Below, in pieces: positions 50,796 to 59,020 of a stretch of 64,000 nt of DNA (position 1 is the first letter of the stretch; the number at the start of each line of letters is the position of its first letter). The stretch covers positions 248,001-312,000 of the forward strand of contig NZ_FOWQ01000005.1 in assembly GCF_900115505.1 (NCBI RefSeq). The letters run 5' to 3'. Position numbers and translations under genes: made by a program. Origin of the DNA: Geodermatophilus dictyosporus. GTDB lineage: Bacteria > Actinomycetota > Actinomycetes > Mycobacteriales > Geodermatophilaceae. The notes under the pieces were generated by a model. The model had not been told where the DNA came from and searched no databases. It worked only from the letters and a program-made list of their open reading frames with translations.

Positions 50796-51892
50796 CGTCC
50801 GGCGACCCGCTCCACCACGGCCGCGGTGAACTCCCCGGTCCAGGCGGTGCCGCCCAGGTCGCGGGTGCACACCCCGTCGCGGACGGCGGCGCGGACGCCC
50901 TCCTCGACGCGCAGTGCGGCGTCGAGGGCCCGTTCGTCGCCGTGCCGCCGGCCCAGCCAGTCGAGCAGCATGCCCGCCGACAGGATCATCGCGACCGGGT
51001 TGGCCAGTCCCCGTCCGGCGATGTCGGGCGCGGACCCGTGCGCGGCCTGCGCCATGCAGCGGTCGTCGGAGGCGTTGACCGACGGGGCGGTGCCGAGCGA
51101 GCCCGCGAGTTCCCCGGCCAGGTCGGACAGGATGTCGCCGAACATGTTCTCCGCGACGACGACGTCGAAGTCCGACGCGCGGCGCAGCAGGTGCACCGTC
51201 ATCGCGTCGATGTGGACGTCGTCGACCTCGACGTCGGGGTGGCGCTGCGCCACCTCCAGGCAGACCCGCTTGAACAGCCCCGAGCTCAGCTGCAGCACGT
51301 TGGCCTTGTGGACGATCGTCACCCTGCGGCGGCGGCGCCGGGCCAGCTCGAAGGCCGCCCGCGCGATCCGCTCGACCGCCCGCCGGGTGAACACGCCCAT
51401 CGCGACGGCCACGTCGGGTGACGGCATGAACTCGCCGGTGCCGGCGTGGGTGTTGCGGTCGGCGTAGAAGCCCTCGGTGTTCTCCCGGACCACCACCAGG
51501 TCGGTGTCGGGCGCGATCGCCGTCCCGCCGCCGAGACCGCGGGCCGGGCGGACGTTGGCGTACAGGTCGAAGTGCTTGCGGATGGCCCCGCTCGGGTTCA
51601 GCTGCGACCGGAAGGGCTCCGGGTAGGCGGCGCTGTCGTGCGGGCCGAGCAGCCAGCCGTCCAGCCCGGCCAGGGCCTCCAGCGTCGCGGGCGGGATCGC
51701 GCTGCCGTGCTCCTCGATGGCCGAGGCGCCCAGGGGCAGCTCCCGCCAGTCGGCCGGCGCGGCGCCGGCGGCGGCCAGGGCGGCGTCGACCACGCGCACG
51801 GAGGCGGGGACGATCTCCGGGCCGATGCCGTCGCCGAGCATCACGCCGAGTCGGTAGGAGTGCGGCGGCGCGGACGGCGCAGGGCTGCTCAT
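50792..51892 (-). CDS. Isocitrate/isopropylmalate-family dehydrogenase (tartrate/malate dehydrogenase candidate)
   Basis: A 366-aa beta-decarboxylating dehydrogenase: LGDGIGPEI at the start, catalytic Tyr in VVRENTEGFYADRN, Lys in VHKANVLQ, metal Asp residues in HIDAM and MFGDILSDLAGEL, and cofactor loop HGSAPDIAGRGLANP. Members act on isopropylmalate, isocitrate, D-malate or tartrate. It is not beside leu genes and is coupled to a cupin and ABM gene, so a hydroxy-acid role is favoured. ATG 51892 overlaps the cupin stop (ATGA). Confidence 0.85.
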   Translation of the reverse strand: MSSPAPSAPPHSYRLGVMLGDGIGPEIVPASVRVVDAALAAAGAAPADWRELPLGASAIEEHGSAIPPATLEALAGLDGWLLGPHDSAAYPEPFRSQLNPSGAIRKHFDLYANVRPARGLGGGTAIAPDTDLVVVRENTEGFYADRNTHAGTGEFMPSPDVAVAMGVFTRRAVERIARAAFELARRRRRRVTIVHKANVLQLSSGLFKRVCLEVAQRHPDVEVDDVHIDAMTVHLLRRASDFDVVVAENMFGDILSDLAGELAGSLGTAPSVNASDDRCMAQAAHGSAPDIAGRGLANPVAMILSAGMLLDWLGRRHGDERALDAALRVEEGVRAAVRDGVCTRDLGGTAWTGEFTAAVVERVAGR

Positions 51893-52320
51893 GCCCTGCT
51901 GGCCCCGCGGTCGCTGTCGGACAGGTGCTCGAACGTCTCACCGGTGGCGGTGATGGTCCGCGTGACGTCGCGACCGCCGTAGACCCAGTAGATGGTCATG
52001 GTGCCCTCCCCGCGGTTGCGGAAGCAGTGCGGCACCCCGGCCGGCACCCAGGTCGCCTGACCCGTGACGAGGTCGAACTCGTCGTCGCCGACGACCACGG
52101 TCGCCTCACCCTGGTGGACCAGCACGGTCTCCTCGACGTTGTGCGAGTGCAGGGGGATGCCGGTGCCGGGTGAGAACACGGTCATGCCGGTGGTCACCCT
52201 GTTCGCCTCGCAGTTCCACCTCCCCACGAACGGGATGGTGACGACGCCGTTGCCGCGGTCGAAGCGCTCGATCTCCTCCGGGCGCAGGACCATCGACGGC
52301 GGCTCTGGCTGGGTGTTCAC
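51889..52320 (-). CDS. Cupin-domain protein
   Basis: A 143-aa single cupin. First motif GIPLHSHNVEETVLVHQGE (two His, one Glu as metal ligands), second motif PAGVPHCFRNRGEG with the last His. Metal-binding cupins include dioxygenases, isomerases and decarboxylases. GTG 52320 overlaps the ABM copy 2 stop; its own stop overlaps the dehydrogenase start. Reaction unknown. Confidence 0.87.
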   Translation of the reverse strand: MNTQPEPPSMVLRPEEIERFDRGNGVVTIPFVGRWNCEANRVTTGMTVFSPGTGIPLHSHNVEETVLVHQGEATVVVGDDEFDLVTGQATWVPAGVPHCFRNRGEGTMTIYWVYGGRDVTRTITATGETFEHLSDSDRGASRA

Positions 52321-52628
52321 GCGGACTCCTCGGCGGTGTGGGTGACCAGCAGCGACCCGGGAGTGGTGACCTGGCTCGCGACGACCTGCTCGGCGACGGT
52401 GCGCCACCGCGCGAAGTGCGGCGACGCCTTGTGCGCGGCGAACGCCCCGGCATCGGCGTAGAGCTCGTAGAGGAGGAAGCGGTTCTCGTCGCCGTCCACG
52501 GAGCAGACGTCGAACCGGAGGCAGCCCGGCTCGTCCCGCACCGAGGACTCGGCGTTGGCCGCCATGCCCGCGAGGAACTCCTCGCGCCGACCGGGCCGGA
52601 CCTCCATCTGCACCACCAGGCTGAACAC
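52317..52628 (-). CDS. YgiN/ABM-family small monooxygenase-like protein, copy 2
   Basis: A 103-aa ABM-fold protein paralogous to copy 1: both share VRPGRREEFLAG, RDEPGCLR, LYAD and a PH motif (KASPHFARW here). GTG 52628. First gene of a three-gene unit with the cupin and dehydrogenase. It faces the Ldh-type oxidoreductase gene across 76 bp containing an AT-rich operator-like site. Confidence 0.85.
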   Translation of the reverse strand: MFSLVVQMEVRPGRREEFLAGMAANAESSVRDEPGCLRFDVCSVDGDENRFLLYELYADAGAFAAHKASPHFARWRTVAEQVVASQVTTPGSLLVTHTAEESA

Positions 52629-52650
52629 GCGCCGTCCTTCCGTCGTCCGA

Positions 52651-52676
52651 GCAAGTATGCAACCCTGTATACAAGA
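52651..52676. promoter_or_regulatory. AT-rich operator/promoter between divergent units
   Basis: GCAAGTATGCAACCCTG and TGTATACAAG make an AT-rich island in GC-rich DNA. TGTATACA (52666-52673) is a perfect 8-bp palindrome; GTATGCA and GTATACA form a direct repeat. TATACA could be the -10 of the oxidoreductase gene, and CATACT on the minus strand that of the ABM unit. A binding site for the FCD regulator 2 is plausible. Confidence 0.5.
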
Positions 52677-52704
52677 CCCGCCGACCGAGGGGAAGGGGAA
52701 CGCG

Positions 52705-53766
52705 ATGACCGAGGAGCGGTACGCGCCGGACGCGCTGCGGACCTTCGCCGGCCGGGTGCTCGAGACCCTCGGCGTGCCGGCCGCGGACGCCGCGCTCGTG
52801 GCCGACAGCCTCGTCCAGGCCGACCTGTGGGGGCACGGTTCGCACGGCCTGCTGCGGCTGCCCTGGTACGCCGCCCGGCTGCGCAGCGGCGCGATGACGG
52901 CGGTCACCGCCCCCGCGGTCCTGGTCGACACCGGCCCGCTGGTGCTGCTCGACGGCCGCGACGGCGTCGGCCAGGTCCTCACCGAGCGGGCCCGTGTGCT
53001 GGCGGTCGAGCGGGCCCGGACCCACGGCATCGGCGCGGTCGGCGTCCGGAACTCCAACCACTTCGGGACGGCGATGTGGTTCACCCGCCGCGCCGCGCAC
53101 GACGGCGTCGTCGCCGTCCTGACCACCAACGCCAGCCCGGCCATGGCCCCGTGGGGTGGGCGGGAGAAGCGGCTGGGTACCAATCCCTGGTCGATCGCGG
53201 CACCGGCTCCGGGCGGCCGGGTGGTCGCCGTCGACATCGCGAACACCGCGGTGGCCCGCGGCAAGATCCACCTGGCCAGGAACCGCGGCGAGCCGATCCC
53301 GGGCAGCTGGGCGCTCAGTGCCGACGGCGCCCCGACCACCGATCCCGCGCAAGCGCTGCTCGGCGTCGTCCTGCCCATGGCCGGGCACAAGGGTTACGCG
53401 ATCACGTTCCTCGTGGACGTGCTCTCCGGCGCGCTCACCGGCAGCGGTGTGGGCACCGAGGTGCACGGACCGTACGAGCCGGAGGCGCGCAGCCGCGCCG
53501 GGCACCTGTTCCTCGCGATCGACCCGTCGGCCCTCGGCGACCGGGCAGACTACGAGGCCCGGGTCCAGCGACTGATCGACGAGGTCAAGGACGTGCCACT
53601 GGCGCAGGGGTTCGACGAGGTGTTCTACCCCGGCGAGGTCGAGGACCGGGCCGAGGCGGCGAACCTGGCTGCCGGCGGCGTGCGGCTGGCGACCGAGTCG
53701 CTGGCCGACCTGCGTCGGCTGGGTGCCGACACCGGCGTGCCCTTCGACGCCGAGGGTGTGCGGTGA
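52705..53766 (+). CDS. Ldh2-family (malate/L-lactate-type) NAD(P) oxidoreductase
   Basis: A 353-aa enzyme of the Ldh2/MDH2 family, oxidising a 2-hydroxy acid such as malate, lactate, ureidoglycolate or 2,3-diketogulonate. Motifs: WGHGSHGLLRLPWYAARL, the catalytic His in VRNSNHFGTAMWF, and PMAGHKGYAI near the cofactor site. ATG 52705 follows GGGGAAGGGGAA. It overlaps GntR 2 by 4 nt, implying control by that regulator. Confidence 0.92.
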   Translation: MTEERYAPDALRTFAGRVLETLGVPAADAALVADSLVQADLWGHGSHGLLRLPWYAARLRSGAMTAVTAPAVLVDTGPLVLLDGRDGVGQVLTERARVLAVERARTHGIGAVGVRNSNHFGTAMWFTRRAAHDGVVAVLTTNASPAMAPWGGREKRLGTNPWSIAAPAPGGRVVAVDIANTAVARGKIHLARNRGEPIPGSWALSADGAPTTDPAQALLGVVLPMAGHKGYAITFLVDVLSGALTGSGVGTEVHGPYEPEARSRAGHLFLAIDPSALGDRADYEARVQRLIDEVKDVPLAQGFDEVFYPGEVEDRAEAANLAAGGVRLATESLADLRRLGADTGVPFDAEGVR

Positions 53767-54458
53767 CCGACCTGGCCCCCAGCAAGGCCGAGCAGGTCCA
53801 CGCCCGGCTCAAGGAGGAGATCGAGCTGGGTGAGCTGGCACCGGGGGCGTCCCTGTCGGAGCTGTGGCTGGTCGAGCGCACCGGCGCCTCGCGGACCCCC
53901 GTCCGGGAGGCGCTGCGCCGGCTGGCCGCCGAGGGCCTGGTCGACCTGGTGCCACGCCAGGGCGCTCGCGTCTCGCGGGTCTCGGCCCGCAGCGTCCGCG
54001 ACCTCTTCGAGTTCCGCACGCTGCTCGAACCGGCCGCCGTCCGGCAGGCCACCGAGGCGGCGGGCGCCGATCCCGGCCTGCACCGGGAGTTCGCCGCGAT
54101 GCGGGACGCGTTCGCGGGCACGCTGGACCAGGCGCCGTCGACGGCGCGGTCCCGGTCGTTCTACGAGCTGGCCGACCGCTTCGACTGGGCGGTCATCCGC
54201 GCGGCCCGCAACGAGCACCTGCGGCGCACCATCGCCGAGCTGCGGCCGCACACCGCCCGGCTGCGCAACCTCTCGCACCTGGACCCGCAGCGCGTCGAGG
54301 TGTCCGTCGGCGAGCACCTGGCGGTCTGCGACGCGCTGCTCGCCGGGGACGCCGACGGCGCCGCCGCCGCCCTCGTCGAGCACCTGCAGAGGAGTGTGGA
54401 GACCATCTTCCGCAACCTGGCCGGGAGCCCCTGGGAGGACCTCGACCTGCTGGGCTAG
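53763..54458 (+). CDS. GntR/FadR-type (FCD) regulator 2
   Basis: A 231-aa regulator: winged helix LVERTGASRTPVREALRRLAAEGLV, then FCD domain (FEFRTLLEPAAVRQATE, GEHLAVCDALL). GTG 53763 overlaps the preceding stop. It likely binds the site at 52651-52676 in response to a carboxylate. Followed by the tandem dispersed repeats. Confidence 0.9.
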   Translation: MTDLAPSKAEQVHARLKEEIELGELAPGASLSELWLVERTGASRTPVREALRRLAAEGLVDLVPRQGARVSRVSARSVRDLFEFRTLLEPAAVRQATEAAGADPGLHREFAAMRDAFAGTLDQAPSTARSRSFYELADRFDWAVIRAARNEHLRRTIAELRPHTARLRNLSHLDPQRVEVSVGEHLAVCDALLAGDADGAAAALVEHLQRSVETIFRNLAGSPWEDLDLLG

Positions 54459-54459
54459 C

Positions 54460-54484
54460 GGCCCCCGTGCAGGGTCCCGCCGCG
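54460..54484. repeat. Partial dispersed repeat, copy 5a
   Basis: GGCCCCCGTGCAGGGTCCC followed by GCCGCG is the first half of the repeat; the rest is missing. It is followed 22 bp later by a complete copy in the same orientation, suggesting a partial tandem duplication. Confidence 0.65.
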
Positions 54485-54505
54485 CGCGTGGTGACGTGCT
54501 GGAAC

Positions 54506-54563
54506 GGCCCCCGTGCAGGGTCCCGCCGCGAGCCTGCGAGTGGCGGGGGGCACGGGGGTCCTT
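54506..54563. repeat. Dispersed palindromic repeat, copy 5b
   Basis: Complete unit: GGCCCCCGTGCAGGG at the left, inner CGCGAGCCTGCG, and GGGGGGCACGGGGGTCCTT at the right. It ends one base before the TAG stop of the convergent universal stress gene, so it lies exactly between two gene ends. Confidence 0.75.
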
Positions 54564-54959
54564 CTAGTACGCGGCCTTGACCGCCAGGACCGGGCACGGG
54601 GCGTCGAGCAGGATCCGCTGCGCGGAGCTGCCGGTGATCAGCTTCCCGGTGGCCGTGCGGCGGCGCAGGCCGATGACCAGGAGGCTGGCCTTGAGCCGCT
54701 CGGCGGCGTCGACCACCTCCTCGGCGGCCTCGCGGCCGCGCACCTGCTGCTCGACCTCGTAGCGCACGCCGGCGGCGTCGAGCCGCTCGCGGACGGCCCG
54801 CAGGTCCGCCTCGCCGGCGAAGCGGCGGTCGACCAGGCTGTCCCCGCGGGAGGTGTTGACCACGTGCAGCGGCTCCCCCCGGCGCTCGGCCTCGACGACG
54901 GCCGCGGTGAGGGCGGCCTCGCCCTCCGGGGTCGGGACGTAACCAACGACGACGGTCAT
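54564..54959 (-). CDS. Universal stress protein (UspA family)
   Basis: A 131-aa single Usp domain. The ATP-binding motif G-x2-G-x9-G-S is visible as GLRRRTATGKLITGSSAQRIL (written here in part: TGKLITGSSAQ), ending PCPVLAVK. ATG 54959 matches the family N-terminus (TVVVGYVPTPEGEAAL). Role in stress adaptation; binding partner unknown. Monocistronic. Confidence 0.9.
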   Translation of the reverse strand: MTVVVGYVPTPEGEAALTAAVVEAERRGEPLHVVNTSRGDSLVDRRFAGEADLRAVRERLDAAGVRYEVEQQVRGREAAEEVVDAAERLKASLLVIGLRRRTATGKLITGSSAQRILLDAPCPVLAVKAAY

Positions 54960-55040
54960 GCGCGGCAGCCTGCGGCAGCGCGTGGCCGGGGTCACGCTTG
55001 CGGCCCTAGTGGAGCTATCGGTCGTTGTGGTCCGGGCCGG

Positions 55041-55742
55041 TCAGCGGGACACCGGCCGTCCCGACCGCACGCTGAACCGCCGTTCGGGCCGGCCCGCCGT
55101 CCCGTAGCGCTGCCGGACGTCGGCCTCCTGCTGGGCCACCAGCTGCTCGAGGTAGCGGCGGGCGCTGACCCGGGCCAGCCCGGTCCGCTCGCTGGCCTCG
55201 GTCGCGGACAGACCCTGCGGCCCGGCCTCGGCCAGCGCCCGCCGGACCAGCTCCAGGGTCTCCGGGCTGATGCCCTTGGGCGTGCTCACCGGCCGCGGGG
55301 CGGCCGTGCCGCCGGGCCGGCCGAAGACCCGGTCGAGGTCGTCCTGGGCCAGCTCGGTGCCGCGGCGGAACTCGGCGGACAGGGTGCGGTAGTCGGCCAG
55401 CCAGCGCTGCAGCGTGGACCGGTCGAAGGGCTTGACCAGGTAGTGCAGGACGCCGCCGTGCAGCGCGCTGCGGATGCTCTCGACGTCGCGCGCCGCGCTG
55501 ATGACGACGACGTCGACCGCCGAGCCCGAGGCCCGCAGCCGCTGCAGCACCTCCAGCCCGGTCATGTCGGGCAGGTAGACGTCGAGCAGCACCAGGTCCG
55601 GCCGCAGCCGCTCGACCTCCGCGAGCGCCGCCGCGCCGGTCGCCGCGGTGCCGGCCACCTCGTAGCCGTCGGCCGCCGCGACGAAGCCGGCGTGCACCCG
55701 GGCGACCATGAAGTCGTCGTCGACGATGAGGACCCGGATCAC
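55041..55742 (-). CDS. CitB/DctR-type response regulator
   Basis: A 233-aa regulator: receiver with D9-D10 and D54 (LVLLDVYLP), Lys in LVKPFDR, and a C-terminal helix-turn-helix (GLSATEASERTGLARVSARRYLEQL) of the CitB kind. GTG 55742 overlaps the kinase gene end by 4 nt. It diverges, through the kinase, from tctCBA, its likely target for tricarboxylate or related uptake. Confidence 0.92.
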   Translation of the reverse strand: MIRVLIVDDDFMVARVHAGFVAAADGYEVAGTAATGAAALAEVERLRPDLVLLDVYLPDMTGLEVLQRLRASGSAVDVVVISAARDVESIRSALHGGVLHYLVKPFDRSTLQRWLADYRTLSAEFRRGTELAQDDLDRVFGRPGGTAAPRPVSTPKGISPETLELVRRALAEAGPQGLSATEASERTGLARVSARRYLEQLVAQQEADVRQRYGTAGRPERRFSVRSGRPVSR

Positions 55743-57322
55743 GCGCCCACCAGCTCGGGGTCGGCCGGCAGGCGGGCGGTGAACACCGAGCCGCCGTCGG
55801 AGGAGGCCACCACCTCGCCGCCGCGGCGCGTGCAGACCAGGTGCACCAGCGACAGCCCGATGCCGCGCTCACCGCCGCCCGCGGGGTCCTTGGTGGTCAC
55901 GCCCTTGCGGAACACCTCGCGCTCCAGGCCCGGGGGCACGCCGGCGCCGGAGTCGCGGACGACGACGTCGACCTCGCCGTCGACCAGGCCGAGGGACACC
56001 TCCACCCACCGCTCCGGGGCGGCGGCCGCGGCGTCGAGCGCGTTGTCGACCAGGTTGCCCACCACGGTGGCGACGTCGGTGGACAGCTCGTCCCCGAGCG
56101 GCGGCAGTGCGGAGTCCGGCGCGAAGCGCAGGTCCACCCCCAGCTCGGCGGCCTGGCTGGCCTTGGCGATGAGCAGCGCGGCGATGGCGGGGTCCTGCAC
56201 CGCACCGGTCACCTCGGCACCCAGCTGCGAGCGGCCGGCGCTGACCCGGTGCACGAAGCGCACCGCCTCCTCGGCCTGGCCCAGCTCGATCAGCCCGGCG
56301 ATGGTGTGCAGCCGGTTGCTGAACTCGTGCGCCTGGGCGCGCAGCGTGTCGGTGACGTGCCGGGTCAGCTGCAGCTCCCGGCGCAGCTCCAGCAGCTCGG
56401 TGCGGTCGCGCAGGGTCGTCACCGAGCCGAGGGTCCGGCCCCGGCTGCTGATCGGCAGCCGGTTGACGACGACGACGCGGCCGGCGGTGGCCACCGCGCG
56501 GTCGCGCTCCTCCTCGCCGCACAGCAGCGCCTCGCGCAGCTCCTCCCCCACGCCCAGCTCGGCGAGGTCGCGGCCCACCGCGTCGCCCGGGATGCCGAGC
56601 AGCCGGATGGCCTCGTCGTTGACCAGCGTGACCCGGCCGCGCAGGTCCAGCCCGACCACGCCCTCGCGGATGCCGTGCAGCATCGCCCGCTGGTGCTCGA
56701 CCAGGCCGGTGATCTCGGCCGGCTCCAAGCCGAGGGTCTGGCGCTTGACCCGGCGCGCCACCAGCAGCGAGCCGCCCAGGCCCAGCACGCTGGCCACGCC
56801 GAGGTAGGTGAGCAGGTTGGGGGCGGCCTCGGCCAGGCCGTCGAGGACGCCGGGGTAGCGGCGCTCCACCGCGACGAAGCCGAGCTGGTCGCGGCCGGTG
56901 AGCACCGGCACCATCGCGACGGCGTACCGGCCGCGCCCGTCGGTCCGCTCCCCCACCCAGGCCCGGCCGTCGAGCACCGTGCTGTCACCCACGGGGAACG
57001 CCGTCCCGAGCTCGGCGGGGTCGGCGCTGGCGAGGACGGTGCCCCCGGCGTCGGCCACGACGACCGACGCGGAGTCCGAGACGGTGCGCGCGCTCTCCGC
57101 GGCGATGCGGACGTAGCGGACGAGGTCCTCGTCCATCGCCGAGCGCAGCGAGACGGAGTTGGCCAGCGTCTCGGCCACCGACAGCGCGCGGCGGCCCTCC
57201 GAGTCCTGGGCCCGCTGGATGGTCTGGGCGACCGAGACGGCGGCCACGCCGACCAGCACCAGCAGGATGATCACCACCTGCAGCGCCAGCAGCTGGCCGG
57301 CCAGCGACAGTCGCCGGAGCAC
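55739..57322 (-). CDS. CitA/DcuS-type sensor histidine kinase
   Basis: A 527-aa sensor: helix 1 (about 10-33), extracytoplasmic PAS-like ligand domain (about 35-165), helix 2 (about 168-190), cytoplasmic PAS (LHGIREGVVGLDLRGRV), then the Spo0B-like core with phosphoacceptor His in RAQAHEFSNRLHTIAGL and an HATPase (VDNALDAAA, DSGAGVPP). The family senses citrate, fumarate, malate or tartrate outside the cell. GTG 57322; 175 bp before divergent tctC. Confidence 0.93.
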   Translation of the reverse strand: MLRRLSLAGQLLALQVVIILLVLVGVAAVSVAQTIQRAQDSEGRRALSVAETLANSVSLRSAMDEDLVRYVRIAAESARTVSDSASVVVADAGGTVLASADPAELGTAFPVGDSTVLDGRAWVGERTDGRGRYAVAMVPVLTGRDQLGFVAVERRYPGVLDGLAEAAPNLLTYLGVASVLGLGGSLLVARRVKRQTLGLEPAEITGLVEHQRAMLHGIREGVVGLDLRGRVTLVNDEAIRLLGIPGDAVGRDLAELGVGEELREALLCGEEERDRAVATAGRVVVVNRLPISSRGRTLGSVTTLRDRTELLELRRELQLTRHVTDTLRAQAHEFSNRLHTIAGLIELGQAEEAVRFVHRVSAGRSQLGAEVTGAVQDPAIAALLIAKASQAAELGVDLRFAPDSALPPLGDELSTDVATVVGNLVDNALDAAAAAPERWVEVSLGLVDGEVDVVVRDSGAGVPPGLEREVFRKGVTTKDPAGGGERGIGLSLVHLVCTRRGGEVVASSDGGSVFTARLPADPELVGA

Positions 57323-57497
57323 GCGCGCCTCCCGGGGCTAGGGGAACGCCTGACAGTGCACCACGCCACCGTCGTCCTGTGACCGTGAACACAAGGACCG
57401 CAAGGCGCAATGCGTCCGCAACGGTGACACCCCACCGGCCGGTTGCCAGCCTTCCTCCGACGCGGCACGGGAGCCGCCCCCACACCTGGAGGAACGC
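57323..57497. promoter_or_regulatory. Divergent region between the CitA-type kinase and tctC
   Basis: Contains GCAA three times at 57400, 57407 and 57418, with near-repeats ACCGCAAGGCG and TCCGCAACGGT 18 bp apart. These could be response-regulator sites arranged as direct repeats. GGAGGAACG before GTG/ATG at 57498 is the ribosome site. No strong hairpin or riboswitch is visible. Confidence 0.35.
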
Positions 57498-58505
57498 ATG
57501 CGCAACGCCCACCTGCGGAGGCTGGCCGTCGGCACCGTGGCCGCCGGCCTCGTGCTCACCGGCTGCGGTACGACGGCGGAGGGCGGCTCGGCCTCCGGCG
57601 GCGGCGGCGGCGACGAGGCGATCAGCGGCCTGCGGGTCCTGGTCCCGAACTCGCCCGGCAGCGGCTACGACACCACCGCCCGCGCCTGGGCGCAGATCCT
57701 CGACGACGAGGGGCTGGCGTCGGGCACCGAGGTGTTCAACGTCGAGGGCGCCGGCGGCACCGTCGGCCTGCAGCGCCTCGTCAACGAGGAGGGCAACGCC
57801 GAGATGCTCATGCAGATGGGCCTCGGCGTGGTCGGCGCCCAGTTCAGCAACCAGTCCGAGGCCACCCTCGACCAGACCACGCCGATCGCCCGCCTGATCG
57901 AGGAGGCCGAGGCGATCGTCGTCCCGGCCGACTCCCCCTACCAGGACCTGGACGCGCTGGTCGAGGCGTGGAAGGCCGACCCGGGCAACACCCCGGTCGG
58001 CGGCGCGTCGAACCCCGGCGGTCCCGACCACCTGACGCCGATGCTGCTGGCGCAGGAGGTCGAGGTCGACCCCACCGCCGTCAACTACGTGCCCTACGAC
58101 GGCGGCGGCGAGCTGCTGGCCGGCATCCTCGGCGGGGACGTCGCCTTCGCCGCGACCGGCGTCGGCGAGGTGGCCGAGTCCGCCGCCGGCGGCGACGTCC
58201 GCATCCTCGCGGTCACCAGCGAGGAGCCCGTGGAGGGCGTCGACGCGCCGACCCTGACCGAGGCCGGCGTCGACCTCACCTTCACCAACTGGCGGGGCGT
58301 CGTGGCCGCTCCCGGCATCTCGGAGGAGGACACGCAGCGCTTCGTCGACGCGATCACCGAGATGCACGGCAGCGAGGCCTGGCAGCAGGCCCTCGAGGAC
58401 AACGGCTGGACCGACGCCTTCGCCACCGGCGAGGAGTTCTCCTCCTTCCTCGACGAGGAGAGCCAGCGGGTCGAGTCCGTCCTGGGTCAGCTGGGGCTGG
58501 CGTGA
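57498..58505 (+). CDS. tctC: Tripartite tricarboxylate transporter substrate-binding lipoprotein
   Basis: A 335-aa binding protein. Lipoprotein signal with lipobox VLTGC at about residues 20-24, Gly/Ser linker, then the TctC/Bug fold with VLVPNSPGSGYDTTAR and NVEGAGGTVGLQRL, the classic ligand loops. It captures a carboxylate outside the membrane and hands it to TctAB. The presence of a lipobox fits a Gram-positive envelope. Overlaps tctB by 4 nt. Probably induced by the divergent CitAB-type system. Confidence 0.92.
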   Translation: MRNAHLRRLAVGTVAAGLVLTGCGTTAEGGSASGGGGGDEAISGLRVLVPNSPGSGYDTTARAWAQILDDEGLASGTEVFNVEGAGGTVGLQRLVNEEGNAEMLMQMGLGVVGAQFSNQSEATLDQTTPIARLIEEAEAIVVPADSPYQDLDALVEAWKADPGNTPVGGASNPGGPDHLTPMLLAQEVEVDPTAVNYVPYDGGGELLAGILGGDVAFAATGVGEVAESAAGGDVRILAVTSEEPVEGVDAPTLTEAGVDLTFTNWRGVVAAPGISEEDTQRFVDAITEMHGSEAWQQALEDNGWTDAFATGEEFSSFLDEESQRVESVLGQLGLA

Positions 58506-59020
58506 CCTCCGCCCAGCGGAGCCCTGCGCAGGAGCAGGAGCAGGGCCGCTCCGAGTACGGGGTGGCCCTGTTCCTGGGGGCGCTCGGCGTCCTCCTCGTC
58601 GTCTCGGCGCTGCTGCTGCCGGAGAGCCGGATCACCCGGGGACCGGTCGGCCCGGGTGCCGTGCCCCTCGTCGTCGGCGGCCTGCTGGTCGTCGTCGCGG
58701 CCTTCCTCGCCCTCGACGTCGCCCGTGGCGGCCGCGGCGAGCCGGAGGCCGGCGAGGACGTCGAGCTCGGCGCGGGCAGCGACTGGAGGACCATCCTCCT
58801 GCTCGCGGCGTCGTTCGCCGCCAACGCCCTGCTCATCGAGTCACTCGGCTGGGTCTTCTCCGGCGCCATCCTCTTCTGGGGATCGGCCTTCGCCCTCGGC
58901 AGCCGCCACTACGTGCGCGACGCGGTCATCGCGTTCGGGCTGTCGATCGGCTCCTTCTACCTGTTCGCCCTCGGGCTCGGCACCGTGCTGCCCCCGGGGG
59001 TCCTGAGGGGGATCCTGTAG
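58502..59020 (+). CDS. tctB: Tripartite tricarboxylate transporter small membrane subunit
   Basis: A 172-aa protein with four helices (YGVALFLGALGVLLVVSALL, AVPLVVGGLLVVVAAFLAL, and two in the C-terminal half), the TctB pattern. GTG 58502 overlaps tctC; its stop is immediately followed by the tctA ATG with no gap. Confidence 0.9.
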   Translation: MTSAQRSPAQEQEQGRSEYGVALFLGALGVLLVVSALLLPESRITRGPVGPGAVPLVVGGLLVVVAAFLALDVARGGRGEPEAGEDVELGAGSDWRTILLLAASFAANALLIESLGWVFSGAILFWGSAFALGSRHYVRDAVIAFGLSIGSFYLFALGLGTVLPPGVLRGIL

